A stretch of DNA of 52,357 bases from Deltaproteobacteria bacterium (GTDB taxonomy: Bacteria; Desulfobacterota; RBG-13-43-22), in NCBI GenBank assembly GCA_016208255.1, contig JACQYK010000276.1, forward strand, positions 1-52,357, written 5' to 3'. This document shows, one piece after another, positions 52,333 to 52,357 of the stretch. A program made the position numbers and the translations under genes. The notes below the pieces were generated by a model. The model was not told the origin of the DNA and did no database searches. It was given only the letters and a program-made list of their open reading frames with translations. The number at the start of each line of letters is the position of its first letter. Position 1 is the stretch's first letter.

Positions 52333-52357
52333 TTTTGAAGAGGTCACCAGCCGGTCG

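Overview
The window looks like a chromosomal piece of an anaerobic, sulfur- and C1-metabolising bacterium of the Desulfobacterota (former Deltaproteobacteria) type. The grounds are gene content: MetF/MetV, a NuoE/NuoF-GltD/NuoG-like flavoenzyme, two periplasmic molybdopterin oxidoreductase operons, FmdE proteins, multiheme c, and a selenoprotein. Dispersed GTCATTCC...GGAATGAC repeats point the same way. No rRNA, tRNA, CRISPR array or phage genes were seen. Several genes carry single-base frameshifts or junctions, so either local gene decay or residual assembly error is present.

1-14.6 kb is an arsenic/redox/envelope region. On the minus strand: TauE-like permease start, FmdE, LolA-like protein with an FtsX/LolD-type ABC pair, Spy/CpxP-like periplasmic proteins, a CheY-like regulator and ArsC. 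On the plus strand: a thioredoxin-like protein, a small selenoprotein with two in-frame UGA codons (9119-9442) that open-reading-frame callers miss, Acr3, an Fe-S protein, ArsR, a DUF318-type permease, three thioredoxin-fold proteins and a deleted ccdA. Similar AT-rich palindromic promoter sites recur here.

14.9-27.1 kb holds a triple-PAS histidine kinase, an HTH-receiver regulator, then a C1/electron cluster: MetF-like paralog, NuoG/FdhA-like subunit without the catalytic Sec/Cys, NuoE, NuoF-GltD fusion, MetV and MetF. The three flavoenzyme genes resemble SfrAB / Sporomusa-type transhydrogenase. Their linkage to MetFV suggests a pyridine-nucleotide (possibly ferredoxin-bifurcating) methylene-tetrahydrofolate reductase complex.

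27.2-33.1 kb: a small HTH regulator with its own operator, then an Fe-S/NrfD/molybdopterin (B-C-A) operon like tetrathionate or selenate reductase, closed by a large hairpin terminator. 33.2-39.9 kb: FmdE-like gene, NAD(P)-binding protein, a broken MnmA-like gene joined to larE, cysK, metY, an Rrf2 regulator and a broken second copy of the FmdE gene.

39.9-49.5 kb: a minus-strand operon read from a sigma-54 promoter at about 47.89 kb: TusA-like protein with altered active site, Tat-exported Fe-S protein, NrfD-type membrane protein fused to a tetraheme domain, monoheme cytochrome, molybdopterin subunit, Fe-S subunit and a multi-rhodanese protein interrupted by an amber codon. A divergent sigma-54 activator (48050-49456) with a Cys-rich PAS domain is its likely regulator. 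49.5-52.4 kb: histidine phosphatase, type-B carboxylesterase, IF-1 and a run of four short hairpins.
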